Of a stretch of DNA of 64,000 nucleotides, positions 37,258 to 45,798 are shown one piece after another. Origin of the DNA: Rhizobium sp. N324 (lineage in GTDB: Bacteria > Pseudomonadota > Alphaproteobacteria > Rhizobiales > Rhizobiaceae); the NCBI RefSeq assembly GCF_001664485.1, contig NZ_CP013630.1, positions 3,599,001-3,663,000 on the forward strand. Reading direction: 5' to 3'. The notes below the pieces were generated by a model. That model ran no database searches. It was not told the DNA's origin and saw only the letters and a program-made list of their open reading frames with translations. How positions within the stretch are numbered: the first letter of the stretch is position 1; each line of letters starts with the position of its first letter. Made by a program: the position numbers and the translations under genes.

Positions 37258-38190
37258 ACCCGAGTGCTCTGCCGGCCGCCTCCTGCGGCTCAGCGCATCG
37301 AGCCAGCGCATCGCGCGCTTTGGACAATTCCCAACCCATATGCGACGAGACCGAGAATAATCGCGATCTCATTACCGCCTTGCGCGCCGCATGCGATTTC
37401 ACGCCGTGCGCCATCGCCTGCGTCCCTGCGGGCACAAACACCCGTCGGAGAAGACGAAGGTGTATTGTTTCAGATCAGCGTCGTGGGAGCGCGCTGACGA
37501 AAAATTCTTCAGCGCATGCACCTGAAAAGCCGGGTAAAGCGGCGGTTTATTTTGCCGCTGCCGCCCGCAAAGATGCCTCACTGAAGACCCGCCCGATCGT
37601 CCGCTTCCTCACGGTCATCAATCGGCTGGAACAACATTAAATCGGCGGCCCCGGAAAAGCCGAGGCTTTCCGGCAAGCTGCCGATGAACCGCCTTCAAGG
37701 GAAGCCGGGAGCAAATAAAATCGAAGCCGGCAAACTTTGCGCTCTCGCCGGGCCGTTCCTTGCCGCCTTCGACGCGATCCCGGAGCGATGGGGCCGCGAA
37801 GGCAAAAAATCCAGTATCATCAATGCAATCGCCGCGCGCATGTTCGGATTTTTTCATCCTCATGCGACGTATAGTCCGCTTCCTGAGGACCTCGCTGCCG
37901 GCAGCGAGAGGCTCCATGCCGAAGCATCGGCAGACGTGGCTTTTGCCCCACATCCCAGGGACACCAAGCATCAAAAGCACGAGCCGGCTCTGATCCAGCG
38001 GGAAGAACGGAGATGTCTGGCGCTCATCTCTATGCCAAGCACCACAAAGCTCATCCTGGGAAATCAGCCATATATACTCCGCGAGGAGCCTCATTGCAGA
38101 GGGCCGCAAGTTGACGGGGTATCAGATGGCCGTCTCAGAGCGCCGGTCCCGTGGGGCATCTAAATTTGTTATCAAAGTCTTACGATGAGC
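37258..38190. other. Gene-poor region between pssA and sciP
   Basis: About 930 bases in which I support no gene. Overlapping ORFs exist on both strands (37684-38163 plus, 37618-38109 minus), but their translations show no family motif, are rich in residues typical of shadow frames, and contradict each other. An inverted repeat with arms CCGGAAAAGC and GCTTTCCGG lies near 37650-37675. The region may hold decayed genes or an unannotated RNA. Confidence 0.4.
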
Positions 38191-38205
38191 TTAGGCAATT
38201 TTTAA
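38191..38205 (+). promoter_or_regulatory. CtrA-like box upstream of sciP
   Basis: TTAG, seven bases, TTAA: one mismatch from the alphaproteobacterial CtrA consensus TTAA-N7-TTAA. It lies 51 bases before the sciP ATG. A CcrM-type GANTC site (GAGTC at about 38250-38254) stands just before the start codon. CtrA control of sciP is established in Caulobacter; here it is inferred from the motif. Confidence 0.5.
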
Positions 38206-38256
38206 ATGTGGCAGGCTAGAGTGGCGTCCGTGGTCTTGCGTTGTGTAGAGAGTCCA

Positions 38257-38532
38257 ATGACCGAAATGATACGTCCCCGAGTGAAATATGTCATCGGCCC
38301 CGATGGCAGCCCCCTGACGATCGCGGATCTTCCGCCGCCCAATACGCGGCGTTGGGTGATCCGGCGGAAGGCAGAGGTTGTCGCGGCTGTCCGCGGTGGC
38401 CTGTTGAGCTTGGAAGAGGCCTGCGAGCGTTACACGCTCACGGTCGAAGAGTTCCTCTCCTGGCAATCGTCGATCAACAGCCACGGTCTCGCCGGCCTGC
38501 GCACGACGCGCATCCAGCAATATCGTCACTGA
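38257..38532 (+). CDS. sciP: CtrA inhibitor SciP (DUF1153 HTH protein)
   Basis: 91 residues from the ATG at 38257; the longer open frame upstream adds unlikely residues. The protein reads MTEMIRPRVKYVIGPDGSPL, then ADLPPPNTRRWVIRRKAEVV and RYTLTVEEFLSWQ, the highly conserved alphaproteobacterial SciP sequence. In Caulobacter SciP binds CtrA at target promoters and blocks RNA polymerase recruitment in G1 cells. ctrA itself lies about 1.8 kb downstream, with fliJ between them, similar to the Caulobacter fliJ-sciP neighbourhood. Confidence 0.93.
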   Translation: MTEMIRPRVKYVIGPDGSPLTIADLPPPNTRRWVIRRKAEVVAAVRGGLLSLEEACERYTLTVEEFLSWQSSINSHGLAGLRTTRIQQYRH

Positions 38533-38552
38533 TCGCACGCCATAATCGAGAT

Positions 38553-39020
38553 TTATTTCGGGCCGGACGCATCTCCCGTAAGGGAATGAAGAAGGCCCGA
38601 AATCATTGACGAGGCCGCGTAGCACCAGAGACCCGGCTGCGTGAAGGCATCCGCCAGCCCCGTTGTCTTCGCCGCCGCAATGACGATCGCGACCAGCAGC
38701 ACGTCCATCATTGACCACTTGGACAGATGCGGCACGACGCGACGATAAAATAGGCTGCCGGCCCCGCCGCCGGCACCCGCCGCTTCCGCGGAGATCCCAA
38801 CCATCTTCAGAAACGGAAGCACGATCGAGACCAATGCGACGATCGCCGCCAGCAGCCCATCCCCGCCCTGCCAGAGCGAGACGACGATTTCGATGAGCGA
38901 CGGGGTCTGATCGAAGAAATACAGCGTCTCGAATCGCACCAGCGGCAGGATGAGGCCGAGCGCCAGCAGGAATGGCGCGGCAACGAGCAGAACGGGGCGG
39001 ATCATCGAAAGCGCGCTCAT
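38553..39020 (-). CDS. PqiA-like (paraquat-inducible protein A family) membrane protein
   Basis: 155 residues from the ATG at 39020 (MSALSMIRPVLLVAAPFLLA). Four hydrophobic segments are present, with LGLILPLVRFETLYFFDQTPSLIEIV between the first two and the family-typical SKWSMMDVLLVAIVIAAAK near residue 110. This corresponds to one half of a PqiA protein, without the Cys-rich zinc motif of full-length PqiA. Full PqiA works with PqiB-type MCE proteins in lipid transport; no partner is nearby. It converges on sciP with 20 bases between the stops. Confidence 0.75.
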   Translation of the reverse strand: MSALSMIRPVLLVAAPFLLALGLILPLVRFETLYFFDQTPSLIEIVVSLWQGGDGLLAAIVALVSIVLPFLKMVGISAEAAGAGGGAGSLFYRRVVPHLSKWSMMDVLLVAIVIAAAKTTGLADAFTQPGLWCYAASSMISGLLHSLTGDASGPK

Positions 39021-39160
39021 AGACCCGAACCTCGCGCCGACCCGACAGTTTTCATGAACACTCCGTCTCCTCCAGCAATGGCCTCGCCGGCTTGGCACGA
39101 TCGCGTCGCCGTGTCACCGTCGACTGCGACAATATCTCCATCTGGCTACGAGGAAAGACA

Positions 39161-39439
39161 ATGGACATTCGAAACGAGGAAGGCCCCTCCGGCGGCCGTT
39201 ATGCGGCCGCGGTCGAAGGACACGAAGCCGAGATGACTTATTCGCGCACATCGTCGACACTCGTCATCATCGACCACACGGCCGTTCCCGATGCGCTGCG
39301 CGGCAAGGGCGTCGGCCAGGCATTGGCGCTCTATGCAGTGGAAGCGGCCCGCGCCGGCGGCTGGAAAATCATCCCGCTGTGCCCCTTCTTCAAGGCGCAG
39401 GCACAGCGCCATCCGGAATGGCGGGATGTGGTGAATTGA
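39161..39439 (+). CDS. Small GNAT-family N-acetyltransferase (YjdJ-like)
   Basis: 92 residues from the ATG at 39161, with GAGGAAAG directly upstream; the longer frame lacks such a site. The sequence contains the acetyl-CoA motif ALRGKGVGQALALYAVEAAR, followed by GWKIIPLCPFFKAQAQRHPEW, which is characteristic of the short GNAT_acetyltr_2 / YjdJ family. Substrate unknown. It stands alone between the divergent PqiA-like gene and the convergent fliJ. Confidence 0.85.
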   Translation: MDIRNEEGPSGGRYAAAVEGHEAEMTYSRTSSTLVIIDHTAVPDALRGKGVGQALALYAVEAARAGGWKIIPLCPFFKAQAQRHPEWRDVVN

Positions 39440-39494
39440 TTCCGGCCTGATGCGGCGGCTCTAGGCAGACGGCACGCCAGACGGCGAAAACACC

Positions 39495-39537
39495 AAAAGC
39501 CATGTATGACGGACAGCGCGCCCGTCATACATGGCTT
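39495..39537 (-). terminator. Terminator shared by fliJ and the GNAT gene
   Basis: A perfect 16-bp stem (39497-39512 with 39522-39537, arms beginning AAGCCATGTATG) and a 9-base loop. On the minus strand it is followed by TTGGTGTTTT, a T-rich run expected after fliJ, whose stop is 45 bases away. On the plus strand the following bases are not T-rich. Confidence 0.75.
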
Positions 39538-39581
39538 CTCAGTGGCGATCCCAGGGCGCCGCAGCCGGCGCCCGCCGTTGT

Positions 39582-39938
39582 TTACGCCCTTGCTCGGGCG
39601 CTGGTGTCCCGTTCTTCCAGCGCCGTCGCCCTTGCATATTCCGCCTGCATTTCCTCGAGCGCCATTTCCAGCGACTCTTCCTGCATCTTCAGTTCCTTGA
39701 TCGAAACCTGCAGGTTGTCGGCCCGCTGACGCGCGGCCTTGGCGAAGGTCGGATACGCAAAGTGATTCGGATCTGAGATACCGGACTTCTTTTCCTCGAC
39801 GACGATCTGGCTCTCCAGATCCTTCGTCATCCGTTCGAATTCGGACATCATCATCTGCAATTGCTGCAATTGACGTCGTTTTTCGTTCACCTGGAACTCT
39901 TTCAGGCGAACGAGACTCTCTCGCGACTTCATACGCAT
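39582..39938 (-). CDS. fliJ: FliJ-like flagellar export chaperone
   Basis: 118 residues from the ATG at 39938, with GGGAG five bases upstream. Nearly the whole protein is one charged coiled-coil hairpin (RLKEFQVNEKRRQLQQLQMM, LESQIVVEEKK, LQVSIKELKMQEESLEMALEE), the form of FliJ, the stalk of the flagellar export ATPase FliI. No fliI lies beside it here. Its divergent position next to ctrA and close to sciP recalls Caulobacter, supporting the assignment; coiled coils alone would not be specific. Confidence 0.75.
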   Translation of the reverse strand: MRMKSRESLVRLKEFQVNEKRRQLQQLQMMMSEFERMTKDLESQIVVEEKKSGISDPNHFAYPTFAKAARQRADNLQVSIKELKMQEESLEMALEEMQAEYARATALEERDTSARARA

Positions 39939-40367
39939 TACTCCCGTGATGCGAGACCCCGGCTCAACTTGAAACCGCCCTGCGCGCCGCTTTGACACGG
40001 TTTGCTAAAAAATTTCCTGCGATATTAACAAATACCTACCGCTGGTAACCTTTCGTTTACGGGCATCGTTAATGATAGGCCCGATGATTTAAGGGTCGGT
40101 AAATGCCGAGGCATGAAATTCGAACCTTTTCATTGGCGAGTCGGATGAATCACTTAGCGCTTTTTCCTAATGTAGGAGATGAGAAGTGCCATTTGAGATT
40201 CCTATTGGAAAACAGAGAAATGGAAAAAATATTTAATAAATTCGATACTCCTTGCCAGAGTGAATTAGAATTTGTTAACCATTTCGTGGCAGCTTCCAAA
40301 TCACGTAGCGTGTTCGGTATCGTGTAGGGGGCCAGACCACCTTTCGGCGGCGGTAAAGGGGATAATT
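39939..40367 (+). promoter_or_regulatory. ctrA promoter region with clustered GANTC sites
   Basis: About 430 A/T-rich bases between fliJ and ctrA. Three CcrM methylation sites occur within 64 bases: GAGTC at 40138-40142, GAATC at 40147-40151 and GATTC at 40197-40201. A TTAACCAT half-site of the CtrA type lies at 40275-40282. CcrM-sensitive and CtrA-autoregulated promoters are established for ctrA in Caulobacter and studied in Sinorhizobium; here this is motif evidence only. A 74-codon ORF (40103-40327) crosses these sites and is probably not a gene. Confidence 0.6.
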
Positions 40368-41069
<702 letters not shown>

Positions 41070-41099
41070 TTTTCCGATCCCCCTTATCGGATAACGAAG

Positions 41100-41130
41100 A
41101 TCCCGCCCTTCCGGCGGGATTTTTCGTTTC
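41100..41130 (+). terminator. Rho-independent terminator of ctrA
   Basis: An 8-bp stem (ATCCCGCC at 41100-41107 with GGCGGGAT at 41113-41120), a 5-base loop, then TTTTTCGTTT. It begins 30 bases after the ctrA stop. Confidence 0.85.
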
Positions 41131-41218
41131 TGCCTGCCAATGAAAAGCCGCCCGATAACGAGGGTCTGAGGCTGGATCAGCACTATAACGTCTCGATCAG
41201 GGAAACGGAGTGTCGGCG

Positions 41219-41242
41219 GCCGAACGTGCTTGCACGTTCGGC
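41219..41242. repeat. Perfect 24-base palindrome downstream of the receiver gene
   Basis: Arms GCCGAACGTGC (41219-41229) and GCACGTTCGGC (41232-41242) are separated by TT. It lies 28 bases after the stop of the minus-strand receiver gene, a terminator position, but lacks a T run on that strand. It could be an mRNA end-stabilising hairpin or a binding site for a dimeric protein. Confidence 0.6.
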
Positions 41243-41270
41243 ATCACGCTGCAGAGGAAGAGACTTGCCG

Positions 41271-41633
41271 TCAGGCGGCGATCGCGCGGTTTCCAAAGAC
41301 GGCGGTCAGAATCTTGCGGTCGAACGGCTTCAGCAGGAAGTCGGTGGCGCCGGCCCGTTTGCCCGCCATCAGCTTCTTCAGATCTGCCTCGACGACGCAG
41401 TAATAGATCTTGACTTCCTTGCCACCGTCCATGGCGCGGATGGCGGCGATGAGGTCGAGGGCGCCTTCCATGCCGGAATCGACGATCAGATATTCCGGCA
41501 GCTCCGTCTGGCAGCGCTGTAGCGCCTCGCCGGCGTTGGAGGCCTCGCTGACGAGAAAATCGAGTTCGGAGAGAATGCGCTTGCCGACCTTGCGGACGAT
41601 ATCCGAATTATCGGTGATCATGAACCTTTGCAT
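41271..41633 (-). CDS. Atypical single-domain receiver protein next to chpT
   Basis: 120 residues comprising one CheY-like domain. Present are phospho-acceptor Asp52 (YLIVDSGMEG) and Lys102 (FLLKPFD). The acidic pocket is reduced (ITDNSD; Asp8 followed by Asn9), and the usual switch Thr/Ser of strand beta-4 appears replaced by Cys79 (IYYCVVEAD). It is preceded 120 bases upstream by chpT on the same strand. It is not an obvious CpdR or DivK. A role in the ChpT phosphorelay is suggested by position only. Confidence 0.8.
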   Translation of the reverse strand: MQRFMITDNSDIVRKVGKRILSELDFLVSEASNAGEALQRCQTELPEYLIVDSGMEGALDLIAAIRAMDGGKEVKIYYCVVEADLKKLMAGKRAGATDFLLKPFDRKILTAVFGNRAIAA

Positions 41634-41753
41634 GGGCGCTCCTTTGCCCCTCGCATTCGTCGCAGCGAGAGGCCTCTTACAACCCTGGAGAATAGGTCCA
41701 TCAGGCTAAGGAATCGTTACCGGACGGGCACGGACACCCGTCCCCGTGCGAAA

Positions 41754-42401
41754 TCAGGCCGCTGCGGCCACCGCCGTGAACACCAGTTCTTCGGCGCTGG
41801 CGCTGTGATCAAGCGTCATTCCGCACTCCTGCGCCAGAAGGACGGTGTAATAGGGCTGGATCGAATGCGCGTCGATCGCTTCCTCGATTGCGCCGGTCGA
41901 TATCTCGACGAATTTCGGCGGCAGGCGCATCAGCTTGCCTTTGGCCGTCAGCTTGAACCTGGCATCGAACTCGGGATTCTCAAGCGTTACCTCGAGCACG
42001 CCGCCGCGCGGAATTGCCGAATAGGCAACGAGGAAGAGGTTGAGCAGCAACTTGACGCGATTCTTGGCGACGATAGCGCGCGGCCCGTTCCAGATCACTT
42101 CGGTCTTCTTCTCGGCGATGGCGAAATCCTTGGCTGCGCGCTCGGCCTCGCCGGTGTCGATCGAGGCGCCGACAGAACCCGAAGCCCCAAAGGCGAGGCG
42201 TGCGAATTTCAGGCGAACCGAAGCATTGAGCGCGCTGGTGCGGATCAGATCCATCGCATCGGCGTCGGCACCACCCTCATCCAGGAGTTCCAGGCCGTTA
42301 TTGATCGCACCGACCGGTGAGATGACATCGTGGCAAACGCGGCTGCAAAGAAGCGCGGCCAGATCCGGGCCGGCCAGGGTGAGATTAAGGTTCTTGGACA
42401 T
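41754..42401 (-). CDS. chpT: Histidine phosphotransferase ChpT
   Basis: 215 residues from the second of two adjacent ATGs (42401), with AGGAG 6 bases upstream. The four-helix motif LAALLCSRVCHDVISPVGAI carries phospho-His24, followed by NNGLELLDE. A degenerate ATPase-like domain makes up the rest. This is the DUF2328/HPTransfase_2 family; in Caulobacter ChpT moves phosphate from CckA to CtrA and CpdR. cckA and cpdR are not in the window. The gene is divergent from eipA and about 0.7 kb from the end of ctrA. Confidence 0.92.
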   Translation of the reverse strand: MSKNLNLTLAGPDLAALLCSRVCHDVISPVGAINNGLELLDEGGADADAMDLIRTSALNASVRLKFARLAFGASGSVGASIDTGEAERAAKDFAIAEKKTEVIWNGPRAIVAKNRVKLLLNLFLVAYSAIPRGGVLEVTLENPEFDARFKLTAKGKLMRLPPKFVEISTGAIEEAIDAHSIQPYYTVLLAQECGMTLDHSASAEELVFTAVAAAA

Positions 42402-42595
42402 CATCGTCTCCTGAGGGGCGGCAAGTTCATCGCGCCCGCGAATATGCTTCATCAAAATTGCGCGAAGTTTGCGATCGTACTCGGTGCCATAATGACACCA
42501 TATTTGGTAAACCGATTGTTAAGATCATCGGCGCAAAATGCACCAATCGCCGCGAGCGGTTGCCCGCTCCAGCCAAACGACGAACGGATGACACC

Positions 42596-43183
42596 ATGCG
42601 CCCTCGATTTCCGCACCGATTGATCGGCTTCTGCAGGTTGCTTTCGGCCCTCGTCTTTTCCTCGCTGATGGTCGCCGGACCTGTCTCCGCCCAGGACAAC
42701 GGCCAGTACACGATGCAGGAAATCGTCGATGCCGGCCACTCCTTCTTCGGCTCCGCCAGCGGCGGACTTGCCAAAGTCGTCGAGAGTGCCTTCCAGAAAT
42801 ACGGCCTCCCGAACGGCTACATCCTCGGACAGGAAGGCGGCGGCGCCTTCATCGCCGGCCTGACCTACGGCGAAGGCCAGCTGAACACCAAGAACGCCGG
42901 CGAACATAATCTCTATTGGCAGGGCCCTTCGCTCGGCCTCGACTATGGCGGCCAGGGCTCACGCGTGATGATGCTGGTCTACGACCTGCCCTCCGTCAAC
43001 GGCATCTATGCCCGCTTCGGCGGCGTCAGCGGCTCGGCCTATGTGATCGCCGGCTTCGGTATGACGCTGCTCAAGAACAATGACGTGCTGGTCGTGCCGA
43101 TCCGCACCGGCGTCGGCGCCCGACTGGGTGTCAATGTCGGCTATCTCAAGATTACCCAGGCGCCGACCTGGAACCCTTTCTGA
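42596..43183 (+). CDS. eipA: DUF1134 envelope protein, EipA-like
   Basis: 195 residues from the ATG at 42596, with a Sec signal (LLSALVFSSLMVAGPVSAQ). The mature domain is a DUF1134 protein: MQEIVDAGHSFFGSASGGLA, GYILGQEGGGAFIAGLTYGEG and GARLGVNVGYLKITQAPTWNP. In Brucella, EipA is a periplasmic beta-barrel envelope-integrity protein whose gene is controlled by CtrA, as I recall. Here it is divergent from chpT; a weak CtrA-like pattern (TAAA-N7-TTAA at 42508-42522) lies 74 bases upstream of the start. Confidence 0.82.
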   Translation: MRPRFPHRLIGFCRLLSALVFSSLMVAGPVSAQDNGQYTMQEIVDAGHSFFGSASGGLAKVVESAFQKYGLPNGYILGQEGGGAFIAGLTYGEGQLNTKNAGEHNLYWQGPSLGLDYGGQGSRVMMLVYDLPSVNGIYARFGGVSGSAYVIAGFGMTLLKNNDVLVVPIRTGVGARLGVNVGYLKITQAPTWNPF

Positions 43184-43300
43184 GGCCGCAAAGCCGCTGG
43201 AAAGAGCCGCCGTCCGCATCGGCGGCCTTGCCCATATGCGTCATGCGTGCTTAATCATCGCGGCTGACCTCTTATCAACCTTCTTATCGATGGCCGCGCC

Positions 43301-44461
43301 GTGATCGAATATGCTCTCTTGTTCGGATTGGGCTTCCTGACCGCGGCCTTCCTCGTCTTTCTGGTCTCGCCCGCCGTTCACCGCCGTATCGTCTGGTATA
43401 CCGAGAACCGCCTGAAGGCGACCATGCCGCTGAGCCCGCAGGAGGTTCGCGCCCAGAAGGATATGGTGCGCGCCCTCTATGCCGCCGAGAATGCCCGGAC
43501 CACCCAGGACCTGCTGCGGGAGCGCGAAAAATCCCTGTCGCTCCAGCTTCGCCACGACGCGCTGGCCGTCGATGCCGGCAGACTTGCCGCCGAGATCGGC
43601 GAATTGCAGGCTCAGATCGGCGAAATGCATGTCGAGGCCGCCGAGCAGCGCTCGCATCTGCGCAAGGACGAGAATTATATCAGCCAGTTGAAGACCAATC
43701 TGCATATTGCCGAGCAATCCGCCGCCAACAAAGAGAGCGAACTGGCGACGATGCGGACGCGGCTGAGCAAGCTCGGTGAACAGACCGACGGGCTGCGGAT
43801 CGATCTGGCCGCACGCGAAACCGAGGCGGAGAGCCTGAAATTCCGCGCCAACGCGCTGCGCGACGAACGAGACACGTTGCGCCAGGACGTCAACCTGCTG
43901 CAGAAGCGCGCCAAGGATGCCGAACAGAAACTGACGCAGCAGCAGCACATGGTCATCCGCCTGGAGGACAAGGCCGCCCGCGACAGCGCTTCCGCCGCCG
44001 AAAAGGAAACCCTGGTCGCTCGCCGCCAGCAGGAGATTGCCAAGTTGAAGGAGCAGTTGAAGGCCGCCAATGCCGAGATCCGCAAGGTTAACCGCGTGCT
44101 CCGCGACGCAGGCCTTGCCGGGACAGTCGCGGACTTGTCGGCGGAACCGTCGGCCGAAGACACGACGACATCCACGCTCGACCCCGCCATTGTCATGTCT
44201 GGGATCGGCGAGGATGTCCGCCAGCGCAGCGCCGCCCTTGCCGAGCGCCTCCAGAAGGCAAAGGCGGCAACCGGCCGCGATGACGCGATCCGCGAGGAGA
44301 TCGCCTCGATCGCCGCCAACATGGTGGCGCTGACCGCACTCAACGAGGGTCCCTCCTCGCCGATCCGCACGCTTCTCGATGGTGTGGAAAAGAACCAGAA
44401 CGATCGCGTGAGCCTTGCCGACAGAGCAGCAGCGATTATCGCCGATCCGCCGCGTGTCTGA
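43301..44461 (+). CDS. Membrane-anchored coiled-coil protein of unknown function
   Basis: 386 residues from a GTG start (MIEYALLFGLGFLTAAFLVF). One N-terminal transmembrane segment is followed by a short basic stretch (HRRIVWYTENRL), then a coiled coil over residues about 50-270 (ELATMRTRLSKLGEQTDGL, QKLTQQQHMVIRLEDKA), and a less ordered C-terminus. The layout recalls tethered envelope or division proteins, but no family motif is visible. It follows eipA after 117 bases on the same strand and may share regulation. I do not assign a function. Confidence 0.82.
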   Translation: MIEYALLFGLGFLTAAFLVFLVSPAVHRRIVWYTENRLKATMPLSPQEVRAQKDMVRALYAAENARTTQDLLREREKSLSLQLRHDALAVDAGRLAAEIGELQAQIGEMHVEAAEQRSHLRKDENYISQLKTNLHIAEQSAANKESELATMRTRLSKLGEQTDGLRIDLAARETEAESLKFRANALRDERDTLRQDVNLLQKRAKDAEQKLTQQQHMVIRLEDKAARDSASAAEKETLVARRQQEIAKLKEQLKAANAEIRKVNRVLRDAGLAGTVADLSAEPSAEDTTTSTLDPAIVMSGIGEDVRQRSAALAERLQKAKAATGRDDAIREEIASIAANMVALTALNEGPSSPIRTLLDGVEKNQNDRVSLADRAAAIIADPPRV

Positions 44462-44536
44462 AAAGACACGGCGCTCCGTCATTGACGTGTGCCATTTAGC
44501 GCATGTCGCCGGGAAGTGTGCGGCAGTTCCCGGACC

Positions 44537-45361
44537 CTAGATCCGCCCCATCGCCGACGCCATGGAAAACAGCCCGATCCCCGTTGCCGTCGCGGCATTG
44601 AGACTGTCGAGTTCCTCCGACTGCGGGATGCGCGCACTCTGAAAGCGCGCCAGCAGCTCCTCCGGCAATCCCTCCCCTTCCGTGCCGACGACAAGCGCCA
44701 TACGTGGCGAGGCCGGAATGGCGCGGATATCGGTCGTGCCGTGCGGCGAAAGCGTCCAGATGGCAAAGCCGCGTTCGGCCAGCGAAAGCAGGACATCCAG
44801 TGCCTTGCCGCCACGCCGGTGCGGAACGCTCAGCACCGAACCGACCGAGACACGCAGCGCCTTGCGATAGAGCGGGTCACAGCAGGTTTCGTCGAAGAGC
44901 ACCGCATCCGCCCGGAAGGCGGCCGCATTGCGGAACATCGAGCCGGCATTGTCATGATTGGAAATGCCGCAGCCGACGAGCACCAGCGCCCGTTCCGGCA
45001 GCGCGTCGAGAAGGGCAGCCTCCGCGCGATCCTCCCGCCGGCCGAGCGCCAGAACGCCGCGATGCATGTGAAAGCCGACGACACCATCCAGCACACCGGC
45101 CTCGGCGACATAGACCGGCACATCGGCCGGCAACCGCTCGAGGATCGCCAGCACGCCGTCGACGCGATTGCGCAGCAGCAGGATCTTCTCGGCAAAGAAG
45201 CCGCGGCCTGCCGCATGCGCCTCGGCGAGCATGCGCAGCACGACGGTGCCTTCGGCGATGAAGCGGTTTTCCCGGCCCGTCAGATCGCGCTCGCGGATAC
45301 TACGGAATTCGGCGATGCGCGGATCGTCGGCGCTGTCGATGGCGATCGGGACGGCGGCCAT
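44537..45361 (-). CDS. SpoU/TrmH-family RNA 2'-O-methyltransferase
   Basis: 274 residues from the ATG at 45361; the open frame further up shadows the next gene. An N-terminal substrate-binding part (DLTGRENRFIAEGTVVLRML) precedes the knotted SPOUT domain with motif 1 GISNHDNAGSMFRNAAAF, motif 2 LVVGTEGEGLPEELL and motif 3 RIPQSEELDSLNAATATGI. These are the SpoU motifs for S-adenosylmethionine-dependent ribose methylation of rRNA or tRNA. The target nucleotide cannot be named. The gene may be cotranscribed with the small membrane protein gene just upstream (7-base gap). Confidence 0.9.
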   Translation of the reverse strand: MAAVPIAIDSADDPRIAEFRSIRERDLTGRENRFIAEGTVVLRMLAEAHAAGRGFFAEKILLLRNRVDGVLAILERLPADVPVYVAEAGVLDGVVGFHMHRGVLALGRREDRAEAALLDALPERALVLVGCGISNHDNAGSMFRNAAAFRADAVLFDETCCDPLYRKALRVSVGSVLSVPHRRGGKALDVLLSLAERGFAIWTLSPHGTTDIRAIPASPRMALVVGTEGEGLPEELLARFQSARIPQSEELDSLNAATATGIGLFSMASAMGRI

Positions 45362-45368
45362 GCCGGCC

Positions 45369-45755
45369 TCAATTGCCCGAGACGCTGATATCGGCGACGG
45401 TCCGGCCGGTGCTGAGGTCGAAGACCAGCGCCTTGCTCTTGCCTTCGGCCGTTTCGCCGTAAAACAGGATCTGCCCTGCCGAAAACGAGGTGGACTGCAC
45501 CTTGAAGCCGAGCGGCAGGGAAACCGTCCCCCCAAGCGGCGCATCCGAGGGCACGCCGGTGGCGGAAACACTCGCCGCCGTCTGCTTCGGTTCGCTGCGC
45601 ATCGTCTTATAGACAACCGCGCCGAAGACCGCCATAAGGCTCACGAACATGATGGCGCCGGAAACGATCTGCAGGCGGACCATCTTGCGCCGGACACTTT
45701 CCATCGCCGGATCAAGGGGCTTCTCTTCATGGTCGTCTGGCTCGATTGCTGTCAT
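45369..45755 (-). CDS. Single-pass membrane protein of unknown function
   Basis: 128 residues: a charged cytoplasmic N-terminus (MTAIEPDDHEEKPLDPAMESVRR in part), one transmembrane helix (VSGAIMFVSLMAVFGAVVY) and a small periplasmic beta-rich domain (LPLGFKVQSTSFSAGQILFY, KALVFDLSTGRTVADISVSG). No family recognised. It is divergent from the rluD-like gene and lies 7 bases ahead of the methyltransferase gene, implying cotranscription. Confidence 0.8.
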   Translation of the reverse strand: MTAIEPDDHEEKPLDPAMESVRRKMVRLQIVSGAIMFVSLMAVFGAVVYKTMRSEPKQTAASVSATGVPSDAPLGGTVSLPLGFKVQSTSFSAGQILFYGETAEGKSKALVFDLSTGRTVADISVSGN

Positions 45756-45798
45756 CTGTGCGTCCCGTTCTTAAAAAATACGTCGGAGAAGAAGCGTC

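Noticed and set aside
37618..38163. Overlapping ORFs on both strands between pssA and sciP
   Set aside because: The translations exclude each other, show no family motif and have shadow-frame composition.
40103..40327. 74-codon ORF in front of ctrA (MPRHEIRTFSLASRM...)
   Set aside because: It spans the GANTC sites and the CtrA half-site in an A/T-rich promoter region, has no recognisable domain, and lacks a good ribosome-binding site.
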